From positions 39,325 through 103,324 of the forward strand of contig RPSH01000011.1 of NCBI GenBank assembly GCA_003946805.1: DNA of 64,000 nt. The letters are read 5' to 3'. Under the pieces are notes generated by a model, which was given only the letters and a program-made list of their open reading frames with translations, was not told where the DNA came from and did no database searches. Source of the DNA: Bacillus sp. 2B10. Lineage in GTDB: Bacteria; Pseudomonadota; Alphaproteobacteria; Sphingomonadales; Sphingomonadaceae. Within the stretch, counting starts at the first letter, position 1. The number at the start of each line of letters is the position of its first letter. Below are positions 1 to 9,756 of this stretch, piece after piece. The position numbers and the translations under genes are program-made.

Positions 1-257
1 ATCCGCTCGATCCGCCGGTCGGGCGCGCTCAGCACCAGCCGTTCGCCACCGCCCTCCGGCGTCGCGACGATCGCCAGCGCCGTCTTCGCCTGCGCCGACG
101 ATGCGCGCTCGGCGATCCGTTCCGCCTCGGCGCTGCGCCGTTCGGACACGTTGTTCCAAAGCGTCAGTCCGCCGATCACGACCCCGGCCACCGCCACGCC
201 TTCGGCCAGCGTGATCCAGCGCCGCCGCTCGGCCCGCGCTTCCTCCGCCTCGCTCAC
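1..257 (-). CDS. Membrane-anchored hypothetical protein, 3' part cut by window edge
   Basis: Partial gene; only the N-terminal 85 or so residues are inside the window. The chosen start is a GTG whose GTGA overlaps the stop codon of the upstream 83-residue gene, the coupling pattern used repeatedly in this window. The visible protein has a charged N-terminus (SEAEEARAERRR), one hydrophobic membrane segment at about residues 15-32 (GVAVAGVVIGGLTLW), then a stretch that begins to look like a soluble extracytoplasmic domain. No family is recognised. It is probably the last or next-to-last gene of the purM-purN transcription unit. Confidence 0.6.
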   Translation of the reverse strand, partial: MSEAEEARAERRRWITLAEGVAVAGVVIGGLTLWNNVSERRSAEAERIAERASSAQAKTALAIVATPEGGGERLVLSAPDRRIER

Positions 258-505
258 CGCCCGCCGGCCTCCAGCAGCGCGCGCGGCGCCGCCAGTTCCC
301 ATGCGTGGGCGACCGCGTCCTCGATTCCGACGGGATCGCCATCGGCGTCGATCTCCTGCCAGCCATCGTCACTGCGCACGGTCGCGCCGTCGCCGACGAT
401 CCGCACGAAATCATTGCCCTCGACCGCGAAGACCGTCGCCTCGCCCGCGTCGCGCTCCTCGGTTGCCGGCAACACCTTCACGGCTTCACGGATCAGGTCG
501 AGCAT
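254..505 (-). CDS. Small acidic hypothetical protein, 83 aa
   Basis: A short acidic protein (start [13 protein letters not shown]) with no signal peptide or membrane segment. It is rich in Asp and Glu and has alternating hydrophobic residues suggesting a small beta-rich fold. Its start lies 13 bases inside the end of purN and its stop overlaps the next gene by four bases, so it is very likely translated from the purine operon mRNA. I do not recognise the family; a link to purine synthesis rests only on position. Confidence 0.6.
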   Translation of the reverse strand: MLDLIREAVKVLPATEERDAGEATVFAVEGNDFVRIVGDGATVRSDDGWQEIDADGDPVGIEDAVAHAWELAAPRALLEAGGR

Positions 506-1080
506 CTCGGTCTTCGCGTCACATACTCCGCCAGCGTTTGCGGGTAGAGGCGATGTTCCTCCACCAGCACCCGCGCCGCCAGGCTGTCGGCGGTATCGTC
601 GGGCAGGATCGGAACGCGCGCCTGCGCCAATACGCTCCCGGCGTCAAGTTCCTCGGTGACGACATGCACCGAACAGCCGGCCTCCCGGTCCCCCGCCGCG
701 ATCGCCCGCGCATGGGTATCGAGCCCCTTGTACGCCGGCAGCAGCGAGGGATGGATGTTGACGATCCGGTCGCGCCACCGCGCGACGAAGTCCCCCGACA
801 GCAACCGCATATAGCCGGCCAGCGCGATCGTCTCGACCCCGGCTTCGCGCAGCGCGCCGTCGATCGCCGCCTCATATTCCGCCTTGGGGATTCCCCTCGG
901 CGAATGGGCGAAGGTCGCGATGCCCTGTCCGGCCGCATGGACCAGCCCGGCGGCATCGGGCTTGTCCGACGCGACCAGCGCGACCTCGTACGGACAATCG
1001 GCCGCCCGCGCCGCCGCGACCAGCGCCGCCATGTTCGAACCCCGCCCCGAAATCAGGACGCCGACGCGGTGCCTAGCCAA
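493..1080 (-). CDS. purN: Phosphoribosylglycinamide formyltransferase (GART)
   Basis: PurN transfers the formyl group of 10-formyl-tetrahydrofolate to glycinamide ribonucleotide, the third step of purine synthesis, in the cytoplasm. The 195-residue protein has the family glycine-rich start ([12 protein letters not shown]), the active-site segment [15 protein letters not shown] with the catalytic Asn and His, and the following GCSVHVV..LDAG segment with the catalytic Asp. Length matches the family. No ATG precedes the conserved start: the reading begins at a TTG inside the end of purM (8-base overlap), so translation is probably coupled to purM. Confidence 0.95.
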   Translation of the reverse strand: MARHRVGVLISGRGSNMAALVAAARAADCPYEVALVASDKPDAAGLVHAAGQGIATFAHSPRGIPKAEYEAAIDGALREAGVETIALAGYMRLLSGDFVARWRDRIVNIHPSLLPAYKGLDTHARAIAAGDREAGCSVHVVTEELDAGSVLAQARVPILPDDTADSLAARVLVEEHRLYPQTLAEYVTRRPRCST

Positions 1081-2179
1081 GATGCGTCGCGCTCCACTCG
1101 GCCCGCGCGCTCCACGTCTCCGCGCTGCCCCGGACGGTGCAGCCCTTCTCGCCCGTCTCGACCGTGCCGATCCGCACCACCGTCTCGCCCGCCTCCATCA
1201 GTGCGGCGGCGACGGCATCGGCTTCATTGGCGGCGACCAGCACCGCCATGCCGATCCCGCAATTGAACGTCCGTGCCATCTCGCCCGGCTCGATATTGCC
1301 CTGCGCCTGCAGGAACGCCATCAACCGCGACTGCTCCCACGCATCGGCATCGACCTGCGCATGGGCACCCTCGGGCAGCACGCGCGGGATATTCTCCAGC
1401 AATCCGCCGCCGGTGATATGCGCCAGCCCATGGATTCGCCCCTCGCGCAACAGCGGCAGCAGCGATTTCACATAGATTCTCGTCGGCGCCATCAGCGCAT
1501 CGATCAGCAGCACGTCCTGATCGAACAGGGCGGGGCGCGCCATCTTCCACCCCTTGTCCGCCGCCAGCCGCCGTACGAGCGAGAAACCGTTTGAATGCAC
1601 CCCCGACGACGCCAGGCCGAGGATGACGTCGCCCACCGCCACCTTGTCGCCGGTCAGCAACTGTTCGCGCTCGACCGCGCCCACGCAGAAGCCGGCGAGG
1701 TCGTAATCGCCATCGGCATACATGCCCGGCATTTCCGCCGTCTCGCCGCCGATCAGCGCGCAGCCCGCCTGCCGGCACCCCTCGGCGATCGACGCGACGA
1801 CCCGCTCGGCGGTGTCGGCGACCAGCTTGCCCGAAGCGTAATAATCGAGGAAGAACAGCGGCTCGGCACCCTGCACGATCAGGTCGTTGGCGCACATCGC
1901 GACCAGGTCGATGCCGACCCCGTCATGCGCGTCATGCTCGATCGCCAGCTTCAGCTTGGTGCCGACGCCGTCATTGGCGGCGACCAGCAACGGATCCCTG
2001 AACCCGGCGGCCTTGGGGTCGAACACCCCGCCGAACCCGCCCAGTTCGGCATCCGCCCCCGGCCGCCGCGTCGACTTCGCCAGCGGCCCGATGGCGCGGA
2101 CCAGGGCGTTGCCCGCCGCGATCGATACGCCTGCCTGTGCGTAGGTATAGCCGCCGCCGCGGTCCGCTTCGTTGCTCAT
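1073..2179 (-). CDS. purM: Phosphoribosylformylglycinamidine cyclo-ligase (AIR synthetase)
   Basis: PurM closes the imidazole ring of AIR using ATP, the fifth step of purine synthesis. The 368-residue protein shows the typical N-terminal [12 protein letters not shown] segment, the FGGVFDP and DGVGTKL motifs, the [12 protein letters not shown] nucleotide/metal region, [11 protein letters not shown], and the C-terminal ITGGGL and FNCGIGM motifs. The reading frame stays open far upstream, but homology starts at [15 protein letters not shown], so that ATG is used here. It is first in a purM-purN unit and divergent from the DUF2066-like gene; the 60-base gap must hold both promoters. Confidence 0.95.
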   Translation of the reverse strand: MSNEADRGGGYTYAQAGVSIAAGNALVRAIGPLAKSTRRPGADAELGGFGGVFDPKAAGFRDPLLVAANDGVGTKLKLAIEHDAHDGVGIDLVAMCANDLIVQGAEPLFFLDYYASGKLVADTAERVVASIAEGCRQAGCALIGGETAEMPGMYADGDYDLAGFCVGAVEREQLLTGDKVAVGDVILGLASSGVHSNGFSLVRRLAADKGWKMARPALFDQDVLLIDALMAPTRIYVKSLLPLLREGRIHGLAHITGGGLLENIPRVLPEGAHAQVDADAWEQSRLMAFLQAQGNIEPGEMARTFNCGIGMAVLVAANEADAVAAALMEAGETVVRIGTVETGEKGCTVRGSAETWSARAEWSATHLG

Positions 2180-2239
2180 GGATGCCCGGTTAGCCACATC
2201 GCGCTTGGATTTCCACGCCTGCTTCGTCAAAAGGCGCGC

Positions 2240-3478
2240 ATGACCTTTTCCCGCCCCCGCCGCATCCTTGCCGCCGTCGCTCTCGGCGCGGTCGCCGCCG
2301 GTGCGGTCGTGGCGCAACAGGGCGGTGTCGCCGCGGTCGACGGATCGGGCAGTTTCGAGGTGAACGGCGTCCGGGTCGACGTCGCCGGCCCCTCGGCCGA
2401 CGCCGCGCGCACCGCCGGCTGGCGCATCGCCCAGCGCAGGGGCTGGCAGATGCTGTCGCAGCGACTGACGGGGCAGGCCCGCTCGCTGCCCGACGGCACG
2501 CTCGATTCGCTGGTGACCGGCATCGTCGTTGAAAGCGAACAGATCGGGCCAAAACGCTACATCGCCCGGCTGGGCGTCCTGTTCAATCGCGGACGTGCGG
2601 CGTCGATCCTCGGCATCGCCGGGGTGTCCGAACGCTCGCCCGCGATGCTGGTCGTGCCGCTGATCTGGGACGGCGGCACCGGCACCGTGTTCGAACGCGC
2701 GACGCCGTGGCAGGCGGCATGGGCCCGCTTCCGCACCGGCGGCAGCGTGATGGACTATGTCCGCCCCAGCGGGACCGGCGCCGACGGGCTGCTGCTCAAC
2801 GCCGGACAGGTGACGCGGCGCGGGCGCGGCTGGTGGCGCACCGTCCTGAACCAGTATGGCGCGTCCGACGTGCTGATCCCGCAGGTCCGACTGTACCGCC
2901 AATGGCCCGGCGGACCGGTGATCGGCACCTTCACCGCCGGCTATGGCCCCGACAACCGCCTGCTCGGTAGTTTCTCGCTCCGCGTCGAACAGGGTGATGC
3001 CGTGCCCGCGCTCCTCGACGAAGGCGTCCGCCGGATCGACGCCCTGTACCAGCAGGCGCTGCGCACCGGACAGCTCCGTCCCGACACCGTCCTCGCCGCG
3101 CCGCCGCCCGGCACGCCGGTCGCGCCGGTCGAGGAACTGGTGCTCGATCCCGCCACGCTCGACCCCGCCGCCACGCCGCCGCCCGGCGCGGTGGCCGAAA
3201 GCGTCACCGTGTCGGTGCAGGCCGATACGCCGACCGCCGCCGCCGTCGAATCCACCGAAGCGGCGCTGCGCGGCGTCCCCGGCGTCCGCTCGGCCGCGAC
3301 GTCCAGCCTGGCGCTGGGCGGCGTATCGGTGCTGCGCGTGACCTTCGACGGCGACGCCGCGATCCTCGCCGCCGCGCTGGAGGCGCGCGGGTGGCAGGTG
3401 CAGCAGGCCGACGGCGTGCTGCGCATCCGCCGCCGCGCGCCTGCCACGCCGCCGCCTGCGAGTGCGCCCGGCGAATGA
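2240..3478 (+). CDS. Secreted DUF2066-like protein upstream of hdaA
   Basis: A 412-residue exported protein. The start ATG gives a clear signal peptide (positively charged MTFSRPRR, hydrophobic core, AVVAQQ cleavage region). The centre resembles the DUF2066 proteins that sit beside purM and hda in other proteobacteria, including the VNGVRVDV and [10 protein letters not shown] segments; this identification is from memory and position. After a Pro/Ala linker the last 80 residues form a ferredoxin-like pattern similar to heavy-metal-associated domains but without a CxxC metal site. Its stop overlaps the hdaA start (ATGA). Function unknown, presumably periplasmic. Confidence 0.7.
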   Translation: MTFSRPRRILAAVALGAVAAGAVVAQQGGVAAVDGSGSFEVNGVRVDVAGPSADAARTAGWRIAQRRGWQMLSQRLTGQARSLPDGTLDSLVTGIVVESEQIGPKRYIARLGVLFNRGRAASILGIAGVSERSPAMLVVPLIWDGGTGTVFERATPWQAAWARFRTGGSVMDYVRPSGTGADGLLLNAGQVTRRGRGWWRTVLNQYGASDVLIPQVRLYRQWPGGPVIGTFTAGYGPDNRLLGSFSLRVEQGDAVPALLDEGVRRIDALYQQALRTGQLRPDTVLAAPPPGTPVAPVEELVLDPATLDPAATPPPGAVAESVTVSVQADTPTAAAVESTEAALRGVPGVRSAATSSLALGGVSVLRVTFDGDAAILAAALEARGWQVQQADGVLRIRRRAPATPPPASAPGE

Positions 3479-4113
3479 CCTTGCCATCCCGCGGTTCGGT
3501 TCAGCTTGCCCTTCCCCTCGAACTTCCCGCCGGTGCCCGGCAGGACCTGTTCCTCGTCGGGCCGTCGAACGAAGCCGCCGTCCACCATCTCGATCACTGG
3601 CCGACATGGCCGGTCCGGGCGGCGTTGCTGGTCGGCCCACGCAAGTCGGGCCGCACGCTGCTCGCCCGGTCGTTCGCCGCGCGCAGCGGGGGGATGATCG
3701 CCGACGACGCCGAACGCTGGGGCGAGACCGACCTGTTCCACGCATGGAACCGTGCGCAAGCGGAGGAACGCCCGCTGCTGATCGTCGCCGACGCGCCGCC
3801 GCCGCTGTGGCGGATCGGGCTGCCCGACCTGCGCTCGCGCATCGGCGCGACGCCGGTTTTGCGGCTGGAGGCGCCCGACGACCTGCTCATCGACACGCTG
3901 CTGCAATATCTGTTCGACAGGAAGGAGCTTGTCGCCGCGCCCGATCTGGTGCGCTGGCTTGCCCGCCGCGTCGAACGGAGCCACCTTGCGGTGCTTCGCA
4001 TCGTCGAAGCTCTGGAGGAAGATGCGATGTTGCGCTCGACGCGCCGTTTGACGATCCCGACCGCGCGCGCCGCGCTTTCCGACAGCCCGTTGTTGCTGGA
4101 CCGCCTGCTGTGA
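3475..4113 (+). CDS. hdaA: DnaA-related regulatory inactivator HdaA
   Basis: HdaA/Hda proteins promote hydrolysis of DnaA-bound ATP after the replisome has loaded, preventing re-initiation. The 212-residue protein begins with a sliding-clamp binding motif, QLALPL at residues 10-15, as expected for Hda. The AAA+ core has a Walker A-like GPRKSGRT (Arg where DnaA has Lys, also usual in Hda), a Walker B-like LLIVAD, and a C-terminal helical lid ([22 protein letters not shown]) resembling DnaA domain III. It lacks the DnaA DNA-binding domain. ATGA overlaps couple it to the gene before, and its stop overlaps the GTG of ppk. Confidence 0.88.
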   Translation: MTLPSRGSVQLALPLELPAGARQDLFLVGPSNEAAVHHLDHWPTWPVRAALLVGPRKSGRTLLARSFAARSGGMIADDAERWGETDLFHAWNRAQAEERPLLIVADAPPPLWRIGLPDLRSRIGATPVLRLEAPDDLLIDTLLQYLFDRKELVAAPDLVRWLARRVERSHLAVLRIVEALEEDAMLRSTRRLTIPTARAALSDSPLLLDRLL

Positions 4114-6284
4114 ACGATCCCGTCCCTTCCGCCCGCACCACCGTCGCCGCCGCGCCGGAGGCCCGCTATTTCAACCGCGAACTGTCGTGGCTGGCGTTCA
4201 ACCGCCGCGTGCTGGACGAAGCCTGCAATCCCGATCATCCGCTGCTCGAACGGCTGCGCTTCCTGTCGATCTCGGCGACCAACATCGACGAATTCTTCAT
4301 GGTCCGCGTGGCGGGGCTGAAGGGGCAGCAGAACCAGGGCGTCGGCCATGAATCGGTCGACGGCCTGACGCCCTCACAACAGCTTGCCGCGATCACCGTC
4401 GATGCCGCCGGGCTGGTCGACAGCCAGCAGCGCATCTGGCGCGACATCGCCGCCGACCTTGCCACCGCCGACGTCTTCGTGCTGGGCGCGGACGAAATCC
4501 ATGGCGAGACCGAGACATGGCTTGCCCGCCATTTCCGCGAACAGGTCTTTCCGGTCCTGACGCCGCAGGCGCTCGACCCGGCACACCCGTTCCCCTTCAT
4601 CCCCAACCTCGGCTCGGCGATGCTGTTCGACCTGATCCGCCGTTCGGACGAGGTCGAGGTGCGCGAGGTCGTGCTGCTTCCGCCGGCGATGCCGCGCTTC
4701 GTCCGCCTGCCGGGCAAGGCCGCGCGCTACGTCGCGATCGAGACGATCCTGCGCCATTTCTCCGACCTGTTCTTTCCCGGCTACACCGTGCGCGCCTCGG
4801 CCGCGTTCCGCGTGATCCGCGACAGCGACATCGAACTGGAGGAAGAGGCCGAGGATCTCGTCCTCTATTTCCGCACCGCCATCAAGCGCCGCCGCCGCGG
4901 CCGGATCATCCGGCTGGAGATCGAATCGGGCATTTCGGACGAACTGGTCCAGCTGCTGCGCGACGAAATGGGCGGCAGCGACGCGCTCATCACCGAAACC
5001 GGCGGGTTCCTCGGCATCGGCGACCTGTCGATGCTGGTGGCGGAGGATCGCCCCGACCTGAAATTCCCGCCGTTCAGCCCGCGCTTTCCCGAACGCATCC
5101 GCGAATATGGCGGGGACTGTTTCGCGGCGATCCGGGCCAAGGACATCGTCGTCCACCACCCCTACGAAACCTTCGACGTGGTGCTCGCCTTCCTCAAACA
5201 GGCCGCCGCCGACCCCGACGTGGTCGCGATCAAGCAGACGCTGTACCGCGCCGGGAAACAGTCGGCGGTCGTCGCCGCGCTGGTCGCCGCGGCCGAGGCG
5301 GGCAAGTCGGTCACCGCCGTCGTCGAATTGAAGGCCCGTTTCGACGAGGAACAGAATCTCAACCTCGCCTCGGTCCTCGAACGTGCCGGCGTGCAGGTCG
5401 TCTACGGCTTCATCGAATGGAAGACGCACGCGAAGATTTCGATGGTCGTCCGGCGCGAGGAACAGGGCTATCGCACCTATTGCCACTTCGGCACCGGCAA
5501 CTATCATCCGATCACCGCGCGCATCTATACCGACCTCAGCTTCTTCACCGCCGATCCGGTGATCGGGCGCGACGCGGCGCAGGTGTTCAACTACATCACC
5601 GGCTATGTCGAACCGCAGTCGCTGCAACAGCTCGCCATTTCGCCCCGCGACCTGCGCGACCGGCTGGAGGCGCTGATCGAGGGCGAAATCCAGAGCGCGC
5701 GGTCGGGCGGCGAAGGCTCGATCTGGCTAAAGATGAACTCGCTGGTCGACCCGGCGCTGATCGACAAGCTCTACGAAGCGTCGGCGGCTGGCGTGCAGAT
5801 CGACCTGATCGTCCGCGGCATCTGCTGCCTGCGTCCCGGCGTTCCCGGCATGTCGGACAACATCCGCGTGAAGTCGGTCGTCGGCCGCTTCCTTGAACAC
5901 AGCCGTATCTATTGCTTCGGCAACGGACAGGCGCTGCCCAACGACGATGCGCTGGTCTACGTGTCGTCCGCCGACTGGATGCCGCGCAATTTCGACCGCC
6001 GCGTTGAATATCTTTTGCCCATCACGAACCCGACCGTCCACGATCAGGTGTTGGACCAGGTGATGGTCGCAAATCTCCTCGATACCGAACAAAGCTGGGA
6101 CCTCGGTCCCGACGGCAGCTATCGCCGCATGGCGAAGGGCGACAAGCCGTTCAACCTCCACCGCTATTTCATGACCAATCCGTCGCTGTCCGGGCGCGGT
6201 GCGGCGATGGAGGGCGGATCGGCCACCGTGCCGCAGAAACTGTCGCTGCGCGCATGGCGCGCGGCCCGGGACGGCGCGGCTTGA
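4110..6284 (+). CDS. ppk1: Polyphosphate kinase 1
   Basis: PPK1 reversibly polymerises the gamma phosphate of ATP into polyphosphate. The 724-residue protein shows the four-domain layout: N-terminal [15 protein letters not shown] and [14 protein letters not shown], the middle head domain, and the two phospholipase-D-like catalytic domains with [12 protein letters not shown] and the FGTGNYHP segment, then [10 protein letters not shown] with the second conserved histidine. The start is a GTG overlapping the hdaA stop (GTGA). It is followed without a gap by ppx, so synthesis and breakdown of polyphosphate are made from one mRNA together with HdaA. Confidence 0.96.
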   Translation: MNDPVPSARTTVAAAPEARYFNRELSWLAFNRRVLDEACNPDHPLLERLRFLSISATNIDEFFMVRVAGLKGQQNQGVGHESVDGLTPSQQLAAITVDAAGLVDSQQRIWRDIAADLATADVFVLGADEIHGETETWLARHFREQVFPVLTPQALDPAHPFPFIPNLGSAMLFDLIRRSDEVEVREVVLLPPAMPRFVRLPGKAARYVAIETILRHFSDLFFPGYTVRASAAFRVIRDSDIELEEEAEDLVLYFRTAIKRRRRGRIIRLEIESGISDELVQLLRDEMGGSDALITETGGFLGIGDLSMLVAEDRPDLKFPPFSPRFPERIREYGGDCFAAIRAKDIVVHHPYETFDVVLAFLKQAAADPDVVAIKQTLYRAGKQSAVVAALVAAAEAGKSVTAVVELKARFDEEQNLNLASVLERAGVQVVYGFIEWKTHAKISMVVRREEQGYRTYCHFGTGNYHPITARIYTDLSFFTADPVIGRDAAQVFNYITGYVEPQSLQQLAISPRDLRDRLEALIEGEIQSARSGGEGSIWLKMNSLVDPALIDKLYEASAAGVQIDLIVRGICCLRPGVPGMSDNIRVKSVVGRFLEHSRIYCFGNGQALPNDDALVYVSSADWMPRNFDRRVEYLLPITNPTVHDQVLDQVMVANLLDTEQSWDLGPDGSYRRMAKGDKPFNLHRYFMTNPSLSGRGAAMEGGSATVPQKLSLRAWRAARDGAA

Positions 6285-7774
6285 TCCGCCTGCCATGGGG
6301 CAGCCGGCCGGTCACCGCCGCGCATAGTGCGATCATCGACATCGGATCGAACTCGATCCGGCTGGTCGTCTATGGCGGTCCGGACCGGATGCCGGCGACG
6401 CTGTTCAATGAGAAGGTGCTGGCAGGGCTCGGCCGCTCGCTGGCCGATACGGGCACGATCGATGCGGAGGCGATGGCGGTCGCCGGCACCGCGCTGCGCC
6501 GCTTCGCATGGCTGGCGCGCGAGATGCAGGCCGATGTGATCCGCACCGTCGCCACCGCCGCCGTCCGCGACGCCGCCAACGGCCACGAACTGGTCGCGCT
6601 GGCCGAATCGCTCGGCCTGACGGTCGAGACGCTGACCGGCGAGGAAGAGGCGCAGGCCGCCGGCTATGGCGTCCTGTCCGCCATTCCCGACGCCGACGGC
6701 ATCGTCGGCGATCTGGGCGGGGGCAGCCTCGAACTGGTGCGCGTCCGGAACGGCAAGATCGGCGATCGCGTCTCGTTCCCGCTGGGCGTGCTGCGCATCG
6801 GTGCGATCCGCGACCGCCGTCCGGGCGAACTCGACCGCGTCGTGCAGCGGCTGGTCGCCGATGCCGGCTGGACCGGGCGGGGAAGGGGGCTGCCCTTCTA
6901 CCTCGTCGGCGGATCGTGGCGGACGCTGGCCCGGCTCGACATGCACCTGACCGGCTATCCGCTGCCGATCGCGCACGGCTACACCATGTCGCTCGACCGG
7001 ATCGCGCAGTTGCGGCGGATCATCGCCGAAACCCCGCGCGCCGATCTGAAGGCGGTGCCGAACCTGTCGGGCGGGCGCGTGCCGACGCTCGACAACGCCA
7101 CCGCGCTGCTCGCCGCCATGGCGCGGCAGCTGGACAGCGCTACGACGATGATCTCCGCCTATGGCCTGCGCGAAGGGCTGCTCTACGCCGCACTTCCCCC
7201 CGCGGTACGCAGCCAGGACCCGTTGCTGGTCGCGGCGCATGACGAGGGCGTCCGGCAGGGCCGCTTCGTCGAACATGGCGACCTGCTCCACAAATGGATC
7301 GCGCCGCTCTTTCCCGACGAGGCTCCCGCCGCCGTCCGGCTGCGCCATGCCGCGTGCCTGCTCGCCGATGTCGGATGGCACGCCAATCCCGAATTCCGCG
7401 CCGAACGCGGCGTCGAGATCGCGCTGCACGGCAACTGGGTGGCGATCGACGCGACCGGCCGCGCGATCGTGGCGCAGGCGCTGCACAGTTGCCTGTGCGG
7501 CGGCAATGGCGACAGTCCCGATCCGCTGGCGAAGCTCGCGCCCGCCGCCGCGCTCCACGCCGCGCATCGCTGGGGGCTCGCCATGCGTCTGGGGCAGCGG
7601 CTGAGCGGCGGCGTCGCTACCCCGCTGCAACGTACCGACCTGCGCCGCAAGCGTGCGCAGGTCGAACTGGTCGTCCCGCCGGCTGACGCCGCGCTCTATG
7701 GCGAGGCGGTCCAGAAACGCCACCGCGCGCTGGCGACGGCACTGGGCATGGAAGCGTCGCTCGTCAGCCGCTGA
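6281..7774 (+). CDS. ppx: Exopolyphosphatase / guanosine pentaphosphatase family (Ppx/GppA)
   Basis: Ppx removes terminal phosphate from polyphosphate. The 497-residue protein has the actin-like ATPase fold signatures: [14 protein letters not shown] near the N-terminus, the catalytic Glu region [12 protein letters not shown], and [11 protein letters not shown] for phosphate binding. The C-terminal part contains the HD-like helical domain of the family. The start is uncertain: a TTG overlapping the ppk1 stop (TTGA) gives a short leader before the conserved region, and no ATG lies closer in frame. Last gene of the DUF2066-hdaA-ppk1-ppx unit. Confidence 0.92.
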   Translation: MIRLPWGSRPVTAAHSAIIDIGSNSIRLVVYGGPDRMPATLFNEKVLAGLGRSLADTGTIDAEAMAVAGTALRRFAWLAREMQADVIRTVATAAVRDAANGHELVALAESLGLTVETLTGEEEAQAAGYGVLSAIPDADGIVGDLGGGSLELVRVRNGKIGDRVSFPLGVLRIGAIRDRRPGELDRVVQRLVADAGWTGRGRGLPFYLVGGSWRTLARLDMHLTGYPLPIAHGYTMSLDRIAQLRRIIAETPRADLKAVPNLSGGRVPTLDNATALLAAMARQLDSATTMISAYGLREGLLYAALPPAVRSQDPLLVAAHDEGVRQGRFVEHGDLLHKWIAPLFPDEAPAAVRLRHAACLLADVGWHANPEFRAERGVEIALHGNWVAIDATGRAIVAQALHSCLCGGNGDSPDPLAKLAPAAALHAAHRWGLAMRLGQRLSGGVATPLQRTDLRRKRAQVELVVPPADAALYGEAVQKRHRALATALGMEASLVSR

Positions 7775-7852
7775 CCGATTGCTTTCCTGCTGGGCGACGA
7801 TCTGCGAAGCTCGCGGCGTTCTTTGATTTCGCCGACCCGCCGAACACCGCCG

Positions 7853-7883
7853 GACGTCATCCCGGCGAAGCCCGGTATCTCGC
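7853..7883. repeat. Single REP-like unit (CGTCATCCCGGCGAAG type)
   Basis: The stretch CGTCATCCCGGCGAAGCCCGG lies between convergent ppx and the I78 lipoprotein gene. The same core, GTCACCCCGGCGAAGGC, recurs near 25.2-25.4 kb and 43.2 kb, always outside genes. It is a partly palindromic dispersed repeat typical of intergenic REP-like elements; here only a single arm is present. Confidence 0.6.
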
Positions 7884-8011
7884 CGTTACGAAACGAAACG
7901 CCAGCCCCGCGCCAACTTCCGAAGCGCAAGGACCGATCAAGCTACTGCAATGCCGGAACATTGTCCGCCGCGGAACGATAACGCCCCGCAAACTTCGCCA
8001 ACTTCCGCGCC

Positions 8012-8314
8012 TCAGCCGCAGCGGAATCCGGTCACGACGTTCTTCTCGTCGATGTCGATGTTCAGCCGGTTGGGCTGGAAATCCATCGTCACCGCCGTGC
8101 CCGGCCGGATCGCCCGGATCGTCCGCGCGCTCGTCCGGCGCTTCGCCTCGGCCTCCAGCGCCGCACTGAACGGCTTGCCGACCAGCCCCGCCACCGCGCC
8201 CGCACCGCAATCGCCCGGAAGCTCGGGCGGAGCGCCCGCCTCCGACTGCGCCTGCTGCGGCGTGGTGCAGGCGCCCAGCGCCAGCGTCGTCACGATGATC
8301 GACAGGAACTTCAT
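8012..8314 (-). CDS. I78-family peptidase inhibitor-like lipoprotein
   Basis: A 100-residue exported protein with a lipoprotein signal (MKFLSIIVTTLALGACTT, lipobox LGAC). The mature part carries the hallmarks of the inhibitor I78 / potato-inhibitor-like fold: CGAGAVAGLVGKPF near the start, and RIRAIRPGTAVTMDF..RLNIDIDEKNVVTGFRCG at the end, with two cysteines that could pair. It probably guards the periplasm against serine proteases; that role is inferred from the family. The start overlaps the rnd stop by four bases, so it is cotranscribed with RNase D. Confidence 0.82.
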   Translation of the reverse strand: MKFLSIIVTTLALGACTTPQQAQSEAGAPPELPGDCGAGAVAGLVGKPFSAALEAEAKRRTSARTIRAIRPGTAVTMDFQPNRLNIDIDEKNVVTGFRCG

Positions 8315-9486
8315 TCGATTACCTCCGCTCGGGTCATCTTCAGCTTTCCACCCAGCACGGTAAACCCCAGCTGACCCTCGACCAGCGCCAGCGCGTCGCG
8401 CCCGAACTGTTCGAACCGCCATCCCGACAGGATCGCCAGCCCGTCGCGCTGCCCGGCCGCCAGCGCCTCCAGATCGTCCGATCGCGCCAGCAGCCGTGAG
8501 GCGACCTTGATCTCGTTCGCCCGGATCTTGAGCAGCAGCTTGAGCAGGTCGGCGACCAGCGCGCCCTCCTTGCCCAGCGACGGCTTGCGATCGTCGCGCC
8601 CGGGCAGGTCGTCGCCGGTCAGCGGCGTGGCGCCCGCCAGCGCCTCCATCATCCGGCCGCCGATATCGTTGTGCGCCCAAGCCGCCGACAGCCCGCGCAC
8701 CTTCGCCAGATCGCCCTGCCTGCGCGGCGGGTTGCCCGCCAGGTCGGCGATCGTCTCGTCCTTGACGATCCGCCCGCGCGGCAGGTTCTTGCCCTGCGCC
8801 TCGATCTCGCGCCACTTGCCCAGCGCCTTCAGCCGCCCCAGCACCTCGGGCTTGCGGCTGTTGACGCGGACGCGCTGCCACACCGTCTCGGGATCGTTGA
8901 AGTAGTTGGCCGGATCGGCGATCCGCTCCATCTCCTCGTCCAGCCACAGCCCGCGCCCGGTCTTGCGCAGCTTGCCCAGCATCTTGGGGAAGATCACCGA
9001 CAAATGGGTGACGTCGGCGATCGCATAGTCGATCTGCCGGTCGTCCAGCGGCCGTCGCGACCAGTCGGTGAACCGCGCGCCCTTGTCGACCGTGATCCCC
9101 AGATAGGCGTCGACGAGGTTCGAATAGCCGACCTGCTCGCCCTGGCCCAGCGCCATCGCCGCGACCTGCGTATCGAACAGGGGAAAGGGGGTCTTGCCAG
9201 TCAGGTTGTAGACGATCTCGATATCCTGCCCGCCGGCATGGAAGACCTTCAGCACGTCCTCGTTGTCGGTCATCAGCTCGAGCAGCGGGGTCAGGTCGAT
9301 CCCCGGCGCCATCGGATCGATCGCCGCCGCTTCCTCGGCGTTGGCGATCTGGATCAGGCACAGCTCGGGCCAATAGCTGTTCTCGCGCATGAACTCGGTG
9401 TCGACGACGACGAAGTCGGACTTGGCGAGGCGGGTACAGAGGGCGGCGAGCGTCGCGCTGTCCTCGATCAACGGATGGATGTGCAT
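8311..9486 (-). CDS. rnd: Ribonuclease D
   Basis: RNase D is a 3'-5' exoribonuclease that trims tRNA precursors and other small RNAs. The 391-residue protein has the DEDDy exonuclease motifs: VVVDTEFMREN (Exo I), KVFHAGGQDIEIV (Exo II) and the YAIADVTHL region (Exo III Tyr/Asp). HRDC-type helical domains follow, with RGRIVKDETIADLA and the GL..AWAHNDIG region. Length fits the family. It is divergent from aspS, with a 270-base intergenic region holding two I-E-like repeats. Confidence 0.93.
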   Translation of the reverse strand: MHIHPLIEDSATLAALCTRLAKSDFVVVDTEFMRENSYWPELCLIQIANAEEAAAIDPMAPGIDLTPLLELMTDNEDVLKVFHAGGQDIEIVYNLTGKTPFPLFDTQVAAMALGQGEQVGYSNLVDAYLGITVDKGARFTDWSRRPLDDRQIDYAIADVTHLSVIFPKMLGKLRKTGRGLWLDEEMERIADPANYFNDPETVWQRVRVNSRKPEVLGRLKALGKWREIEAQGKNLPRGRIVKDETIADLAGNPPRRQGDLAKVRGLSAAWAHNDIGGRMMEALAGATPLTGDDLPGRDDRKPSLGKEGALVADLLKLLLKIRANEIKVASRLLARSDDLEALAAGQRDGLAILSGWRFEQFGRDALALVEGQLGFTVLGGKLKMTRAEVIE

Positions 9487-9616
9487 TACGCCCGCATAGC
9501 AAGGTTCCGCGCCTTGACAAAAGGGGGATGGAAGGGGAAGCGCGCGGCTACGGATTAATCCGTCGTCTCTGCATTCGCGGGGGGCGATGCGAACTGATTA
9601 GCGTGGAACGACTTTA

Positions 9617-9641
9617 GGCTCCCCCGCACCCGCGGGGATCG
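9617..9641. repeat. 25-nt CRISPR I-E-like repeat, copy 1
   Basis: A 25-base sequence with a 6-bp stem and four-base loop, CCCCGC-ACCC-GCGGGG, flanked by GGCTC before and ATCG after. It is identical to copy 2, 92 bases downstream. Stem, loop and flanks match the general form of type I-E CRISPR repeats, but only two copies exist and the spacing is not that of an array, so it is not called a CRISPR array. Confidence 0.75.
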
Positions 9642-9708
9642 CTTCGGCGCTCTAGCGCAGCTGCGGCGATGAAAGCCTATGGAATAGCGTCCTGCGCGAT
9701 CGAGCACC

Positions 9709-9733
9709 GGCTCCCCCGCACCCGCGGGGATCG
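9709..9733. repeat. 25-nt CRISPR I-E-like repeat, copy 2, just before aspS
   Basis: Identical over 25 bases to the copy beginning at 9617. It ends 23 bases before the aspS start codon, so it probably forms a hairpin in the aspS 5' leader. The bases after ATCG are AC, which fits the usual 3' end of I-E repeats slightly better than copy 1. No cas gene is present in the window. Confidence 0.75.
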
Positions 9734-9756
9734 ACGAGGCAAATAAGGTCTGAACG

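Noticed and set aside
151..1594. Plus-strand open frames over purN and purM
   Set aside because: Low-complexity Arg/Pro-rich translations antisense to well-defined purine genes; no ribosome sites or domains.
3640..3660. Arg in place of Lys in the HdaA Walker A motif as a broken ATPase
   Set aside because: Hda proteins commonly have Arg here (E. coli Hda reads GREGAGRS as I recall), so it is a family trait.
1073..3745. 890-residue minus-strand open frame covering purM and the DUF2066-like gene
   Set aside because: Only the part from 2179 down is PurM. The upstream extension is an open shadow of the plus-strand gene, Arg/Pro-rich and without family features.
9617..9733. CRISPR array call
   Set aside because: Only two repeats, a 67-base interval instead of about 32, and no cas genes in the window. 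Reported as a repeat pair instead.
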